Assembly: GCA_965661105.1 (NCBI GenBank)
Contig: CBFICR010000008.1
Coordinates: forward strand, 6,026 to 70,025
DNA from: Eutrophocola sp965661105
GTDB lineage: Bacteria > Pseudomonadota > Gammaproteobacteria > Pseudomonadales > Pseudohongiellaceae
DNA length: 64,000 nucleotides
Direction: 5' to 3'
Under the pieces are notes generated by a model that ran no database searches, was not told the DNA's origin, and saw only the letters and a list, made by a program, of their open reading frames with translations. Positions 25,172 through 33,634 of this stretch are shown here, piece after piece; position 1 is the first letter of the stretch; the number at the start of each line of letters is the position of its first letter. The position numbers and the translations under genes were made by a program.

Positions 25172-25609
25172 ATGGACATTCATGCACAACAGTCTATAGA
25201 ACAAGCCTGCACGCGTATTGTTAATCAATTTTCAAACTTCAATGATCGTGGGGATTATGTGTCGCTTTGTAATTTATTTACGCCGGACGCAAGTTTTGCC
25301 CGCCCCACAGACCCTGAGAATTTTACCCATGGAAGAGAAGAAATTCTTGCTGCTTTTCAGGCTCGTCCCAATGACAGAATTACGCGTCATATTATCAGCA
25401 ATATAGTTATTGAAGCGTCTGATGAAACCACAGCAAAAGGAACATGCTATGCCACATTGTATATGGCGCCTGTAGATGCAGAGAAGGCAAAATTTGGCGT
25501 TAAAGCAAACCCTTCACAATTTATTGGCGAATTTTATATTGATTTTTCCTTAACATCTGATGGTTGGAGAATATCGCGTCAGACAGGAATAATAGTCTTC
25601 ACCACCTGA
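25172..25609 (+). CDS. NTF2-like (SnoaL-type) protein
   Basis: 145-aa protein with the cone-shaped NTF2/SnoaL fold suggested by the helix-start IEQACTRIVNQF, the RGDYVSLCNLFTPDASF segment and HGREEILAAFQ, followed by beta strands (TRHIISNIVIEA; GEFYIDFSLTSDGWRIS). Family members are small isomerases, dehydratases or ring-hydroxylating dioxygenase subunits; this one has no decisive catalytic signature. A GAGGAG SD at 25158-25163 supports ATG 25172; an upstream in-frame ATG (25127) lacks an SD. The gene faces the VOC gene with only two bases between stop codons. Confidence 0.72.
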   Translation: MDIHAQQSIEQACTRIVNQFSNFNDRGDYVSLCNLFTPDASFARPTDPENFTHGREEILAAFQARPNDRITRHIISNIVIEASDETTAKGTCYATLYMAPVDAEKAKFGVKANPSQFIGEFYIDFSLTSDGWRISRQTGIIVFTT

Positions 25610-25611
25610 AT

Positions 25612-26016
25612 TCAAACGGAAAAGTTCAGTTCTATCTTGATGCCATTGGGGTCATTCAGAAAGAGTTGGACAAGGCCAGCATGAGGCACATCGTTGCGCT
25701 CATAGGAAATACTGTTTTGTTCAAGGCACGCTATGGTTTGTTCAGGACCAGTGCCATTAAATGCAATGTGGTCAAATGCACCAGTACTGTCACCGCGCGT
25801 TGTAACAGGAATACCCATTTTATTCGAATGTGCTGTATAGGTAAGCCACTCGGCAATATGCAGGACAGGCGTGCTATCCAGATAAAGCCAGTAGCCTGGA
25901 AAGCCCAGTTCCGGGCGGAATCCATCCTGAAGACCCAGCACATCAAGATAGAACGTCCTTGTTGCCTCCATATCATCAGTAAGTACCAGATAATGCTCCA
26001 TTAGATTGAGGGGCAT
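25612..26016 (-). CDS. VOC-superfamily metalloprotein (glyoxalase/dioxygenase-like)
   Basis: 134-aa single-domain protein. The two betaalphabetabetabeta modules are visible: MEHYLVLTDDMEATRTFYLDVLG (metal-ligand His8) and AFDHIAFNG (His), with the last ligand Glu in GIKIELNF near the C-terminus. It may be a ring-cleavage extradiol-type dioxygenase, glyoxalase or resistance protein; the substrate is not readable. It is followed on the same strand, upstream, by the DUF3237 gene, suggesting a two-gene unit divergent from the IclR regulator. Confidence 0.8.
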   Translation of the reverse strand: MPLNLMEHYLVLTDDMEATRTFYLDVLGLQDGFRPELGFPGYWLYLDSTPVLHIAEWLTYTAHSNKMGIPVTTRGDSTGAFDHIAFNGTGPEQTIACLEQNSISYERNDVPHAGLVQLFLNDPNGIKIELNFSV

Positions 26017-26062
26017 CAGTTTCTCCTTCTTTGTATAAAATCCAAATTCCTGTTTTCTGGAA

Positions 26063-26524
26063 TTACGTTACTTTGAAAAACCATAATTTAATAGAGTTGG
26101 CATAACGTGCTCCTGTGCCAATAAAAATGCCCTTGTTAAGCCAGTCATATTTACCTTCAGGTGCCTTGAAGCGGGGATTTGTCCGAAAATAATAGTCATT
26201 GGGGTCAATATCCTCACCAGCGGCCAGTCGTTCCATTACCTCTTTTGGTCCAAAGCGCAGGCCATAGTTTTCCACCTGAATAATAACGCCATCGTCAGTT
26301 TGTATTGCATAGGTTGCTTCTGCCTGGGTAACGCCATCATGACGAGTCAATTGCCAGTCGGCGGCGCCGGTTGAAATAAAAGTCCCTTTAATATCAGGAC
26401 CGGAGAATGTGCCATCAAGGATAGGAATCATACGTCTGGGACCCTCATGGGTCTCACCAAATTGCAGTGGCGCAGCCAGTTTGCCTTCAGCACTAAAAAT
26501 AAATTCAAATCCTGGTTTGATCAT
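26063..26524 (-). CDS. DUF3237-family protein
   Basis: 153-aa protein recognised by its beta-barrel sequence GPRRMIPILDGTFSGPDIKG and the C-terminal FRTNPRFKAPEGKYDWLNKGIF(I)G. DUF3237 members often sit in aromatic or sterol catabolic clusters, but none has an established reaction that I know. It has no signal peptide. It lies between a VOC gene and the IclR regulator gene on the opposite strand, so its control by that regulator is plausible. Confidence 0.82.
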   Translation of the reverse strand: MIKPGFEFIFSAEGKLAAPLQFGETHEGPRRMIPILDGTFSGPDIKGTFISTGAADWQLTRHDGVTQAEATYAIQTDDGVIIQVENYGLRFGPKEVMERLAAGEDIDPNDYYFRTNPRFKAPEGKYDWLNKGIFIGTGARYANSIKLWFFKVT

Positions 26525-26610
26525 CCTCTTTCCTCTGGATCATGGTGAGAGATAACAAAGTCACCCTGTAAAAATTTTGATGTGTTGGCATCCCTGATGA
26601 GGTTAGCTGG

Positions 26611-26636
26611 TGTTATAGTATTGGCAAATAATAACA
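26611..26636. promoter_or_regulatory. Inverted repeat TGTTAT-N14-ATAACA, possible IclR-type operator
   Basis: TGTTAT (26611-26616) is repeated in reverse complement as ATAACA (26631-26636). It lies in the 193-bp divergent gap between the DUF3237 gene and the IclR-type regulator, the normal place for autoregulatory IclR sites. Only the arms are symmetrical; no experiment is implied. Confidence 0.35.
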
Positions 26637-26717
26637 TGCACATCAGATCCAATAACTTAAATAATTCGCCAGAAGAGTATCCGGTTTTATTTACAGGTCG
26701 GAAAGGGGAGTCAGACA

Positions 26718-27524
26718 ATGGTAGAAAAAAATCCCAGAAATGATGGTGAATATCTCAATTCTCTGGCCAGGGGGCTGGCTGTATTAACCGCTTTTAGCCG
26801 AGAAAAGCCGGAAATGACCCTGAGCGAGCTGTCTGTGCAGACCGGTCTGAATCCTGCTGTAGTACGCCGCTGTCTGAATACTCTGCAACATCTGGGCTAT
26901 GTGGGGAAAAAGGACAAATTATTCCTGCTGCGCCCTCATGTCTTCAAACTCGGTACTGCCTATATTGAATCCATGAATCTTGAGGAAGTGGTCAGACCTT
27001 CATTGCAAAGAGTAAGAGATAAAACCGATAACAGCGTTGCGCTGGCAGTGCTGTCCGGACTGGATGCGCTATTTCTTGTTTATGTCTCCACCAAGCAGTT
27101 AACTCGAATAGTGGCCGGAGTGGGAACGCGTTTTCCTGCGTATGCCACTTCAGCCGGGCGTGTTTTATTGGCTTATTCAGATAAAGAAAAGGTTGAACAG
27201 TATTTTAGTGACGTACATCTGGATGCATTGACTGAAAAGACGGTGACGACCAAGAAGGAAATGAAAAATATTTTGAACAAGGTGAGGAAGAATCGCTATT
27301 CTTCAACAGATGGCCAGCTGGATTTCGGCGTGGTGTCTGTGGCGGTACCTATTTTTAATGAAGAAAATAACATAATCGCTTCTATTTCCTGCTCAACGGC
27401 CTCGGCACGCTCCTCGGAGCAGGAGATGATTGAACAGATAGTACCGGAGTTACAGGAAGCAGCCAGAGACATCGAATTTGAGTTGCGCCGATGTCCAATG
27501 CTGGCCCATTCAATCATGGCTTGA
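26718..27524 (+). CDS. IclR-family transcriptional regulator, PcaR/PcaU-like
   Basis: 268-aa DNA-binding regulator. N-terminal winged helix about residues 13-70 (LARGLAVLTAFSREKPEMTLSELS then NPAVVRRCLNTLQHLGYV), and the C-terminal ligand-binding domain from ~85 with FPAYATSAGRVLLA and DGQLDFGVVSVAVPIF. The PcaR/PcaU/CatR branch, which controls beta-ketoadipate-pathway genes, has the same 'STDGQLDFGVVSVAVPI' segment, so aromatic or dicarboxylic-acid effectors are likely. A GGGAG at 26705 precedes the ATG. Downstream genes may form its regulon: the gene ends 143 bp from a convergent MetE-like gene. Confidence 0.9.
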   Translation: MVEKNPRNDGEYLNSLARGLAVLTAFSREKPEMTLSELSVQTGLNPAVVRRCLNTLQHLGYVGKKDKLFLLRPHVFKLGTAYIESMNLEEVVRPSLQRVRDKTDNSVALAVLSGLDALFLVYVSTKQLTRIVAGVGTRFPAYATSAGRVLLAYSDKEKVEQYFSDVHLDALTEKTVTTKKEMKNILNKVRKNRYSSTDGQLDFGVVSVAVPIFNEENNIIASISCSTASARSSEQEMIEQIVPELQEAARDIEFELRRCPMLAHSIMA

Positions 27525-27611
27525 AATCCAGTCGCAAGTCGCAAGTTTCAAGTCACAAGAAAAATATTCAGACTATGTTTGCTTTCCTGGATCAGGAAGA
27601 CAGCCTCTTTT

Positions 27612-27660
27612 TAACTTGTAACTTGTAACTTGTAACTTGTAACTTGTAACTTGTAACTTG
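27612..27660. repeat. Tandem array, 7 perfect units of TAACTTG (7 bp)
   Basis: Seven perfect 7-bp units between two convergent genes. Upstream at 27535-27558 a run of CAAGTCG/CAAGTTT/CAAGTCA units is roughly its reverse complement, so the region could form a cruciform or a long RNA hairpin and act as a two-way transcription stop. Confidence 0.95.
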
Positions 27661-27667
27661 AGATTTT

Positions 27668-28699
27668 CTAGCTCAGTTCTGCATTAACAATAGCCGCACC
27701 TGCAGCAAGGGCCTTTAATTTAGCTCGTGCTGATGCGCGGGGCAGATACTTAAGTCCACAGTCCGGTGCTGCAATAATTCTTTCCGGTGGGACAAATTCA
27801 AGAGCAGCGCGGAGACGATCCGCGACTATTTCAGGTGTTTCCGGGGTTTCATCACCAAGGTTCAATACGCCCACCATAATGACTTTACTGGACAAGGCAT
27901 TAAGAGCGGCGCCCAGGTCCAGTGTTGGTTGCGCAGCTTCGATGGACACCTGGTCAACATTAATGTCATTCACCAATGGCAGACAGGAGTAACCATCGCC
28001 AGACTTTTCAGAAACCATGGCGGCGTAGCCAAAGCATACATGCAGGGCTGTTGTTCCTTTTACGCCTTCCAGTGCCCTGTTGACTGCACGGGCGCCATAT
28101 TCCTTGGCGTCATCATAGCGCGCCTGCAGGTAAGGCTCATCAAACTGAACTATGTCCGCTCCAGCTTCAAACAGCGCATGAATTTCCTCGTTGAGGCAAT
28201 CAGCATAGGCCATAGCAACTTCTTCAGCTGTTTTGTAATACTCACTAACAGCCAGTTGAGACAGGGTAAAAGGGCCGGGGATGGTAATCTTAACGGTTTT
28301 ATCGGTATGGGCTCTCAGGAATTTTACGTCCTCAACATGCACCGGGCTAACCAGTTTCAGCGGGCCAGTAATGAGTGGCACCTTGTTCGGCTTTCCGGCC
28401 CTGCCTATGAGAGTTTCCACACGTTCGCGGTCAATTCCTTCAGGAGCGTTGGCAAAGGGGGCTGAGTAGCTTTCACGTCGCACTTCACCGTCAGTAACAA
28501 TATCAATACCAGCCAGTTCCTGGTCATCCAGGATGCTTAAAACAGCATCATCCATAGCTTCCTGGCGGTCTGCTTCAGGAATCTTCCACATATCGCCAGT
28601 GAGAATACGGGCTGGGAGTCGATTTCGTAGTGCTTGCCGGTCAATCAACCATTCAGGCTGAGCGTAACTGCCCACAAGGGCTGTGCGAATTTTAGTCAT
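27668..28699 (-). CDS. Cobalamin-independent methionine-synthase-like methyltransferase (MetE C-terminal family)
   Basis: 343-aa single-domain protein equal to the C-terminal half of MetE. The zinc-binding set is conserved: His220 and Cys222 in LHVCFGY, Glu254 in VSIEAAQ and Cys314 in APDCGLKYLP; the FDEPYLQAR loop (about 187-195) binds homocysteine-like thiols. Stand-alone proteins of this kind move methyl groups from small donors (methylated folates, corrinoid proteins or O-/S-methyl compounds) to thiols. The N-terminal half of MetE, needed for methyl-tetrahydrofolate polyglutamate binding, is absent, so methionine synthesis from methyl-THF is not assured. It is divergent from the homocitrate-synthase-like gene. 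Confidence 0.86.
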   Translation of the reverse strand: MTKIRTALVGSYAQPEWLIDRQALRNRLPARILTGDMWKIPEADRQEAMDDAVLSILDDQELAGIDIVTDGEVRRESYSAPFANAPEGIDRERVETLIGRAGKPNKVPLITGPLKLVSPVHVEDVKFLRAHTDKTVKITIPGPFTLSQLAVSEYYKTAEEVAMAYADCLNEEIHALFEAGADIVQFDEPYLQARYDDAKEYGARAVNRALEGVKGTTALHVCFGYAAMVSEKSGDGYSCLPLVNDINVDQVSIEAAQPTLDLGAALNALSSKVIMVGVLNLGDETPETPEIVADRLRAALEFVPPERIIAAPDCGLKYLPRASARAKLKALAAGAAIVNAELS

Positions 28700-28896
28700 T
28701 ATTTATTATTCCCCTAGGTAAAACGAAGCAAATGATTATAACCATTAGACCGAGTAAGGTATATGTGTGGATTTGTAATATAATCAAATCGAAGTTCGCA
28801 TTTGACTGGAACGGGACCAGACATTATTCTGGGCGCCGTTTTTTATTGTGAAAGAAAATTCGATCATAAATTCCGATCATAAACAAAGGTGTAAAC

Positions 28897-30102
28897 ATGA
28901 CAGCTGAATATTTTAAGGAAGGTGAATGGTGGGTAAGTCCCTATAATGTGATTGATGAAGTGACATCAACATTTGATCTTCCTGAAAAAGTAGAAATCCA
29001 TGATGCGACCCTGCGTGATGGCGAACAAACGCCTGGCGTTGTCTTCAGTCCTGAAGACAAAATTGCCATAGCAGAAAAAATGTCTGAAGTAGGGGTAGAC
29101 CGTATCGAAGCTGGAATGCCAGCGGTATCACCTGATGACTATAAGGCGATTAAGGAGATTTGCTCTCTTGGTCTGAAATCAAAAATTTACACTTTTGCCC
29201 GTGCCATGGAAAGTGACATTGATTCTGCAATTGAGTGTGGTGCAGATGGCGTGATCATTGAAGTGCCCATTGGTTATCCAAAGCTGAAATACCAGTTTGG
29301 CTGGACCTGGGAAGATGTTTACAAGAAGTCAGCCCCGATCATCAAGTATGCCAAGGATAACGGGTTACATACGGTTTTCTTTCCCTATGACACCACTCGA
29401 GCCCGTGAAGATGATCTCGAAAACCTGTTGAATGCCGTCATGGATAACTGCCCTCCGGATTCTGTGGGTGTCGTTGATACCATGGGTTGTGCATTGCCAG
29501 AAGCGATCAAATATCTGGTGAGAAAAGTCAGGAAGATGACTAACCTGCCAGTAGAAATCCATACCCACAATGATTTTGGCATGGGTGTGGCTACTGAACT
29601 GGCCGCTGTCGAAGTAGGTGCCACAGTCGTTCACTCATGTGTTAACGGGCTCGGCGAGAGAACCGGTAATGCTGCCATGGAAGAGCTGGTTCTGGCCCTG
29701 GAAGTCTTGTACGGCATCAAGATGGATTATGATATGAAGAAGTTTCCTGAACTCTTCGACCTGGTTTCCAGGATCAGTAATATTCCCATCGCTGCCAACA
29801 AACCTGTCGGTGGGTCGCGAAACTTTACCCGTGAGTCCGGTATTGGTGTTGATCTGGTATTGGAAGAGCCATTGGCCATGTTTGGTACTCATCCTGCACT
29901 TACAGGGCGCCATGGTGATATCGTACTGGGTAAAAAGAGTGGTAAACGTTCGGTAACCTATAGTCTTGAGCGAATGGGGATCAGTGATTACAGCGATGAA
30001 GCAGTAGCCGAAATTCTGACCCAGGTTAAGGCGTTAGGCATTCAGAAGAAAACTATTATTAGCGATGATGAATTCAAAACAATTGTGTCCAATGTTTTGT
30101 AA
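28897..30102 (+). CDS. HMGL-family acyl-CoA condensing enzyme, homocitrate/isopropylmalate-synthase-like
   Basis: 401-aa TIM-barrel enzyme of the pyruvate-carboxyltransferase family. LRDGEQTPG at residues 39-47 (Arg40, Asp41) and the metal-binding IHTHNDFGMG (His222, His224, Asn225) are diagnostic. Such enzymes condense a 2-oxo acid with acetyl-CoA. It lacks the C-terminal leucine-feedback domain of LeuA, and the length resembles NifV/FrbC/homocitrate synthases, but no substrate can be assigned. A KKSGKRSVTYSLE segment near 350 is shared with the LeuA/NifV family. It is divergent from the MetE-like gene (197-bp gap) and ends at a bidirectional terminator. Confidence 0.86.
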   Translation: MTAEYFKEGEWWVSPYNVIDEVTSTFDLPEKVEIHDATLRDGEQTPGVVFSPEDKIAIAEKMSEVGVDRIEAGMPAVSPDDYKAIKEICSLGLKSKIYTFARAMESDIDSAIECGADGVIIEVPIGYPKLKYQFGWTWEDVYKKSAPIIKYAKDNGLHTVFFPYDTTRAREDDLENLLNAVMDNCPPDSVGVVDTMGCALPEAIKYLVRKVRKMTNLPVEIHTHNDFGMGVATELAAVEVGATVVHSCVNGLGERTGNAAMEELVLALEVLYGIKMDYDMKKFPELFDLVSRISNIPIAANKPVGGSRNFTRESGIGVDLVLEEPLAMFGTHPALTGRHGDIVLGKKSGKRSVTYSLERMGISDYSDEAVAEILTQVKALGIQKKTIISDDEFKTIVSNVL

Positions 30103-30142
30103 TCAATGCATCAAGTACTAGTGAGTTACTTTTTAAACCAAT

Positions 30143-30173
30143 AAAAAAAGCCGGCTTTAAGCCGGCTTTTTTT
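30143..30173. terminator. Bidirectional intrinsic terminator
   Basis: A7-GCCGGC-TTTAA-GCCGGC-T7: a perfect GC-rich stem with A and T runs on either side. It serves both the condensing-enzyme gene and the convergent cytochrome gene. Confidence 0.95.
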
Positions 30174-30185
30174 ATCTTTTCCTTT

Positions 30186-32663
30186 TTAATTTTCTGCGAC
30201 CATATTTTCATCATTTCCGCTTTCAGGAACGGCGTTGAATCGGAACGCCGGACTGGAAACAATTCCCTTGATAAGCGCAGAAAATCGATAGTCTTCAGCG
30301 GCTGAGCTTCTAACCAGACTGCGTACGAATGGCATATCTTCGGCTTCAACTGCTCTGCCCAGAGCATAGGTCATTAGACGAGTTGTCACTGTACGGGCAA
30401 ACATTGACGGGTTGTCAGTCAGCGATTTGCGCAGGTCATCTGGTCCATTGACTCCGGCACCACTAGGCAATACGCCTGATGAATCAATGGGGTCTCTGGA
30501 GAAACGGTCAATTTCACGCCAGTGGCCGACTGCGTCAAAGTTTTCCAGGGCAAAGCCCAGAGGGTCCATTACAGCATGACAGGCATTACAGGTCGGATTG
30601 GCTCGATGCTGTTCAAGTCTTTCCCGGACGGTAGTTGCCGGTTTGCCGGTCTCGTTTTCAGGAAGGTCCTCCACGTTGGGGGGTGGCACCGGGGGAGGGG
30701 TACCCATGATATTTTCCAATATCCAGGCCCCACGCAAAACCGGTGATGTTCGATTTGGATAGGCAGAGGACATCAGGATACCGCCTTTGCCCAGTAGTCC
30801 CCACCGGGTTGAATCCTCCAACTCGACACGTCTGAATCGATTACCTTTTACCGAATTAATGCCGTAATGCAAGGCCAGACGTTCATTAATATAGCTGAAA
30901 TCCGCATCCAGCAGATCCACTACACTGTGGTCGTCCCGAATAATTGCATCGATAAAAAGCTCGAGTTCCTTTTTAAAATCAGGCCTGAGATCTCCGGCAC
31001 CAAAAGCATAGGGATAAACACCACCGTCAGGGTTAATTTCATCCAGCTTGGAAAGTCCAAGCCACTGATAGGCAAAATTGGAAGCCAGCGTAAACGACCT
31101 GGGGTCTGCGATCATTCGATCGATTTGTTTATCCATAACAGCGGGATCAGATAATTCGCCGTTTATGGCAAGGTCAAGAAGTTCGCGGTCAGGAATGCTG
31201 CTCCACAGGAAAAAGGATAAGCGTGTAGCAAGCTCCAGATCGTCAATTTCGTACACATCACCTGGCTCCAGACTTTCTGGCGGGGTCTGTGTCCTGTACA
31301 GAAAGTTGGGGCTGGCAAGAGCGCGAGTCAGGGCCCTGCGAACCCCTTCTTCAAAGCCACCCATATCAAAACCCTGCCTGTAAAAGGCCAGCAGTGGCTC
31401 CATTTCCTGCTCTGTCACCGGCCTGCGATAGGCGAGGGTGGCAAAGTCAGTGATTATTTCCATGGCACACTGGCTTTCTTCCCCGCTGTTTTCAGGGTAA
31501 CAGGAGAATATTTTTTCACGGCTTGGAGTGCTACTCAATCCGGAGGGATTGAATGGGCCACGAATTTCTACTGAAGGAATGGAGAGTATTCTGTCCTGCA
31601 AGGTTCCCGGTATTGGGGGCTCCAGACGATCATCGGATTCGGCGAAGGTACGGCGAATAAATGTCACGCCTACTTTATGGGGGCCTGCAGTGGTGGAGAA
31701 ACGAATATCCTTGGTGCGACCATTGATGTCGTCCATTGGCGCTGCCTGGTCGAGGTCCAGAGCTATCCTGTCCTTATCGCCACCCACCACGGTCTGATAA
31801 ATTTTTTCACCATCCACGGTCACAATCATGGTGTTTTCAAATTCGATGTTAAACATCCAGGCAAAGAGATTAAAGTCTCCCACATTGACGGCATACTCAC
31901 CGTCGGCGGGGAACCAGTGATCAACCAGCATGCCTCCTCGAGTACCCAGCGGTAGCCCGGCAATATGTTGCTGTTGAGATCCACCACCCTGCATGCGGAT
32001 AGGCAGCTCTTCTTCAGGGAAATAGGTAGTACTGCCGGTTGCGGGCGTTTTATCGCCAACGGCCTGTTCCATAATAGAGCGTGCAGCCAGAACATACTGG
32101 TTAATGAACGCTGGTGTTACATTCAGTGCTTCTGCAATATTATCGAAACCATCGAGAGAATTATCTTCGGGCAGAATATCTGCAGGCTTGATTTCGAGCC
32201 CTGTGAGGTCTCTGATGGCATTGGCATATTCTTTTCTGTTCAGTCGATGGATGGAAAGACTGTGATAGACAGGATCCTTCCGGGCGGCCTCATCCAGATA
32301 GGATTCGAGCCAGTTCACAAAGCCTGCCAGGGTTTCTTCAGCGGGCTTTTCCTGGCCAGGGGGAGGCATCATTCTGCCCCTTAACTTCTGAATGGCTTTT
32401 TCCCATACATGGGCATTCTCGGGCACTTCATCCACAAACATGGTGGTGAAATCCAGGCCGCCAGAATAGTCCTCAAAATTATGGCATTCGGTGCAATAGG
32501 TGTTTATGAAGTCCCATTGTGACTCTGCATTGGCCATGGCGTCATAAGCCTCGGTCTGGGCACGGGCGGGGCTGGTCATTGCCAGCAGTATCAGAGACGT
32601 AAAGGTAAGCGAAAGGGCAGAAAATCGCTTTTTGAGTGGAAAAAGTCTGAAAATTGTCATCAT
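30186..32663 (-). CDS. Large secreted DUF1587/1595/1592/1588/1585 cytochrome-c-type protein
   Basis: 825-aa exported protein; signal peptide in residues 1-36 (ATG at 32661-32663; further upstream codons precede the hydrophobic segment and are unlikely). A haem-binding CTECH follows about 30 residues after it, then the domain chain first described from Planctomycetes: DUF1587 (HRLNRKEYANAIRDLTG), DUF1595, DUF1592, DUF1588 with a second CNACH and DPLGFALENFDAVG, and DUF1585 at the end. The function of this chain is unknown; it is proposed to be periplasmic or surface-anchored electron transfer linked to polysaccharide or aromatic oxidation. The usual DUF1552 partner gene is not beside it. It is convergent with the terminator at 30143. 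Confidence 0.87.
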   Translation of the reverse strand: MMTIFRLFPLKKRFSALSLTFTSLILLAMTSPARAQTEAYDAMANAESQWDFINTYCTECHNFEDYSGGLDFTTMFVDEVPENAHVWEKAIQKLRGRMMPPPGQEKPAEETLAGFVNWLESYLDEAARKDPVYHSLSIHRLNRKEYANAIRDLTGLEIKPADILPEDNSLDGFDNIAEALNVTPAFINQYVLAARSIMEQAVGDKTPATGSTTYFPEEELPIRMQGGGSQQQHIAGLPLGTRGGMLVDHWFPADGEYAVNVGDFNLFAWMFNIEFENTMIVTVDGEKIYQTVVGGDKDRIALDLDQAAPMDDINGRTKDIRFSTTAGPHKVGVTFIRRTFAESDDRLEPPIPGTLQDRILSIPSVEIRGPFNPSGLSSTPSREKIFSCYPENSGEESQCAMEIITDFATLAYRRPVTEQEMEPLLAFYRQGFDMGGFEEGVRRALTRALASPNFLYRTQTPPESLEPGDVYEIDDLELATRLSFFLWSSIPDRELLDLAINGELSDPAVMDKQIDRMIADPRSFTLASNFAYQWLGLSKLDEINPDGGVYPYAFGAGDLRPDFKKELELFIDAIIRDDHSVVDLLDADFSYINERLALHYGINSVKGNRFRRVELEDSTRWGLLGKGGILMSSAYPNRTSPVLRGAWILENIMGTPPPVPPPNVEDLPENETGKPATTVRERLEQHRANPTCNACHAVMDPLGFALENFDAVGHWREIDRFSRDPIDSSGVLPSGAGVNGPDDLRKSLTDNPSMFARTVTTRLMTYALGRAVEAEDMPFVRSLVRSSAAEDYRFSALIKGIVSSPAFRFNAVPESGNDENMVAEN

Positions 32664-32826
32664 ATGCCTAATATATCGTTTGAATTGGGAAATAATCAGT
32701 ATAAATAGTGAAACAGGCTGAAAACCTGGTTCTATTGTAATGCCGCAGGCAAATACCAGCAAACAGATCCCTCTTTATGCCCGTTTATTCCCGGCCCAGG
32801 ATACAAGCAGGGCCGGGAGTATTGAT

Positions 32827-33426
32827 TCAGGCCAGTTTGGCCGCAATTTTTGCCACATGCTCTCCCTGAAAACGGGCAATCTCGAGCTCATCGTCAGAGG
32901 GCATCCGGCTACCATCGCCTCCGGTAATGGTGGATGCACCATAGGGCGAACCTCCGGTAATGCTTTCCATATTCGTCAATTGGGGTATGGAGTAGGGGAC
33001 TCCTACAACGACCATGCCGTGATGCAGCAATGTTGTATGAAACGAGGTGATAGTCGTTTCCTGGCCACCATGTTGTGAGGCGGTTGAGGTAAAGACGCTG
33101 CCGACCTTGCCAATCAATTTACCTTCAAACCACAGTCCACCGGTTTGATCGAGGAAATTACGCATTTGTGCTGTCATATTCCCGAAACGGGTGGGGGTGC
33201 CGAAAATAATCGCATCATAGTCCGCCAGCTCCTGCGGGCTGGCTATTTCAGCGCTCTGATCAAGTTTAACCCCTGCATTTCTGGCTGCTTCTTCGGACAT
33301 TAGCTCCGGAACCCGTTTGATGGTTACTTCGGTATCGGGAACTTTTGCGGCCCCTTCTGCGATGGCATTTGCCATCACTTCAATGTGACCATACATGCTG
33401 TAATAAAGGACGAGAACTTTGTTCAT
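32827..33426 (-). CDS. wrbA: NAD(P)H:quinone oxidoreductase WrbA
   Basis: 199-aa flavodoxin-like protein. KVLVLYYSMYGHIEVMA at the start is the FMN-phosphate loop; GTPTRFGNMTAQMRNFLDQTGGLW and TSTASQHGGQETTI are WrbA signatures. It reduces quinones by two electrons, protecting against semiquinone radicals, consistent with nearby aromatic metabolism. The ATG at 33424-33426 follows AAGGAG on the minus strand at normal spacing, and family members begin there (MxKVLVLYYSMYGH); an upstream ATG would add 11 unrelated residues. Confidence 0.93.
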   Translation of the reverse strand: MNKVLVLYYSMYGHIEVMANAIAEGAAKVPDTEVTIKRVPELMSEEAARNAGVKLDQSAEIASPQELADYDAIIFGTPTRFGNMTAQMRNFLDQTGGLWFEGKLIGKVGSVFTSTASQHGGQETTITSFHTTLLHHGMVVVGVPYSIPQLTNMESITGGSPYGASTITGGDGSRMPSDDELEIARFQGEHVAKIAAKLA

Positions 33427-33634
33427 TTTTTGACTCCTTGTGCTTGATCGCAGCATCATAAATGCTTTGGCTGTTTATTTCATGCCTTTCTGTTATTACG
33501 TAGCAAAGGGCGGCTTTGTTTAAATATTTTTTGCCATTATAATTCGCCGCCTTATAGTTCCAGGCATCCTTTGTTTCACCAGTTTCCTTCTTTGAAGCAA
33601 GCATTCGTTACCAGCGAGCCAATACCAATCATCT

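Noticed and set aside
26521..26718. 65-codon minus-strand frame upstream of DUF3237 gene
   Set aside because: Spans the divergent control region, overlaps the DUF3237 start, no SD, no recognised family.
32664..32762. N-terminal extension of the DUF1592 protein
   Set aside because: Would put a second hydrophobic block before the signal peptide; ATG 32663 gives a standard signal sequence.
33380..33604. 74-codon minus-strand frame overlapping the wrbA start
   Set aside because: Overlaps wrbA SD and start in another frame; no support.
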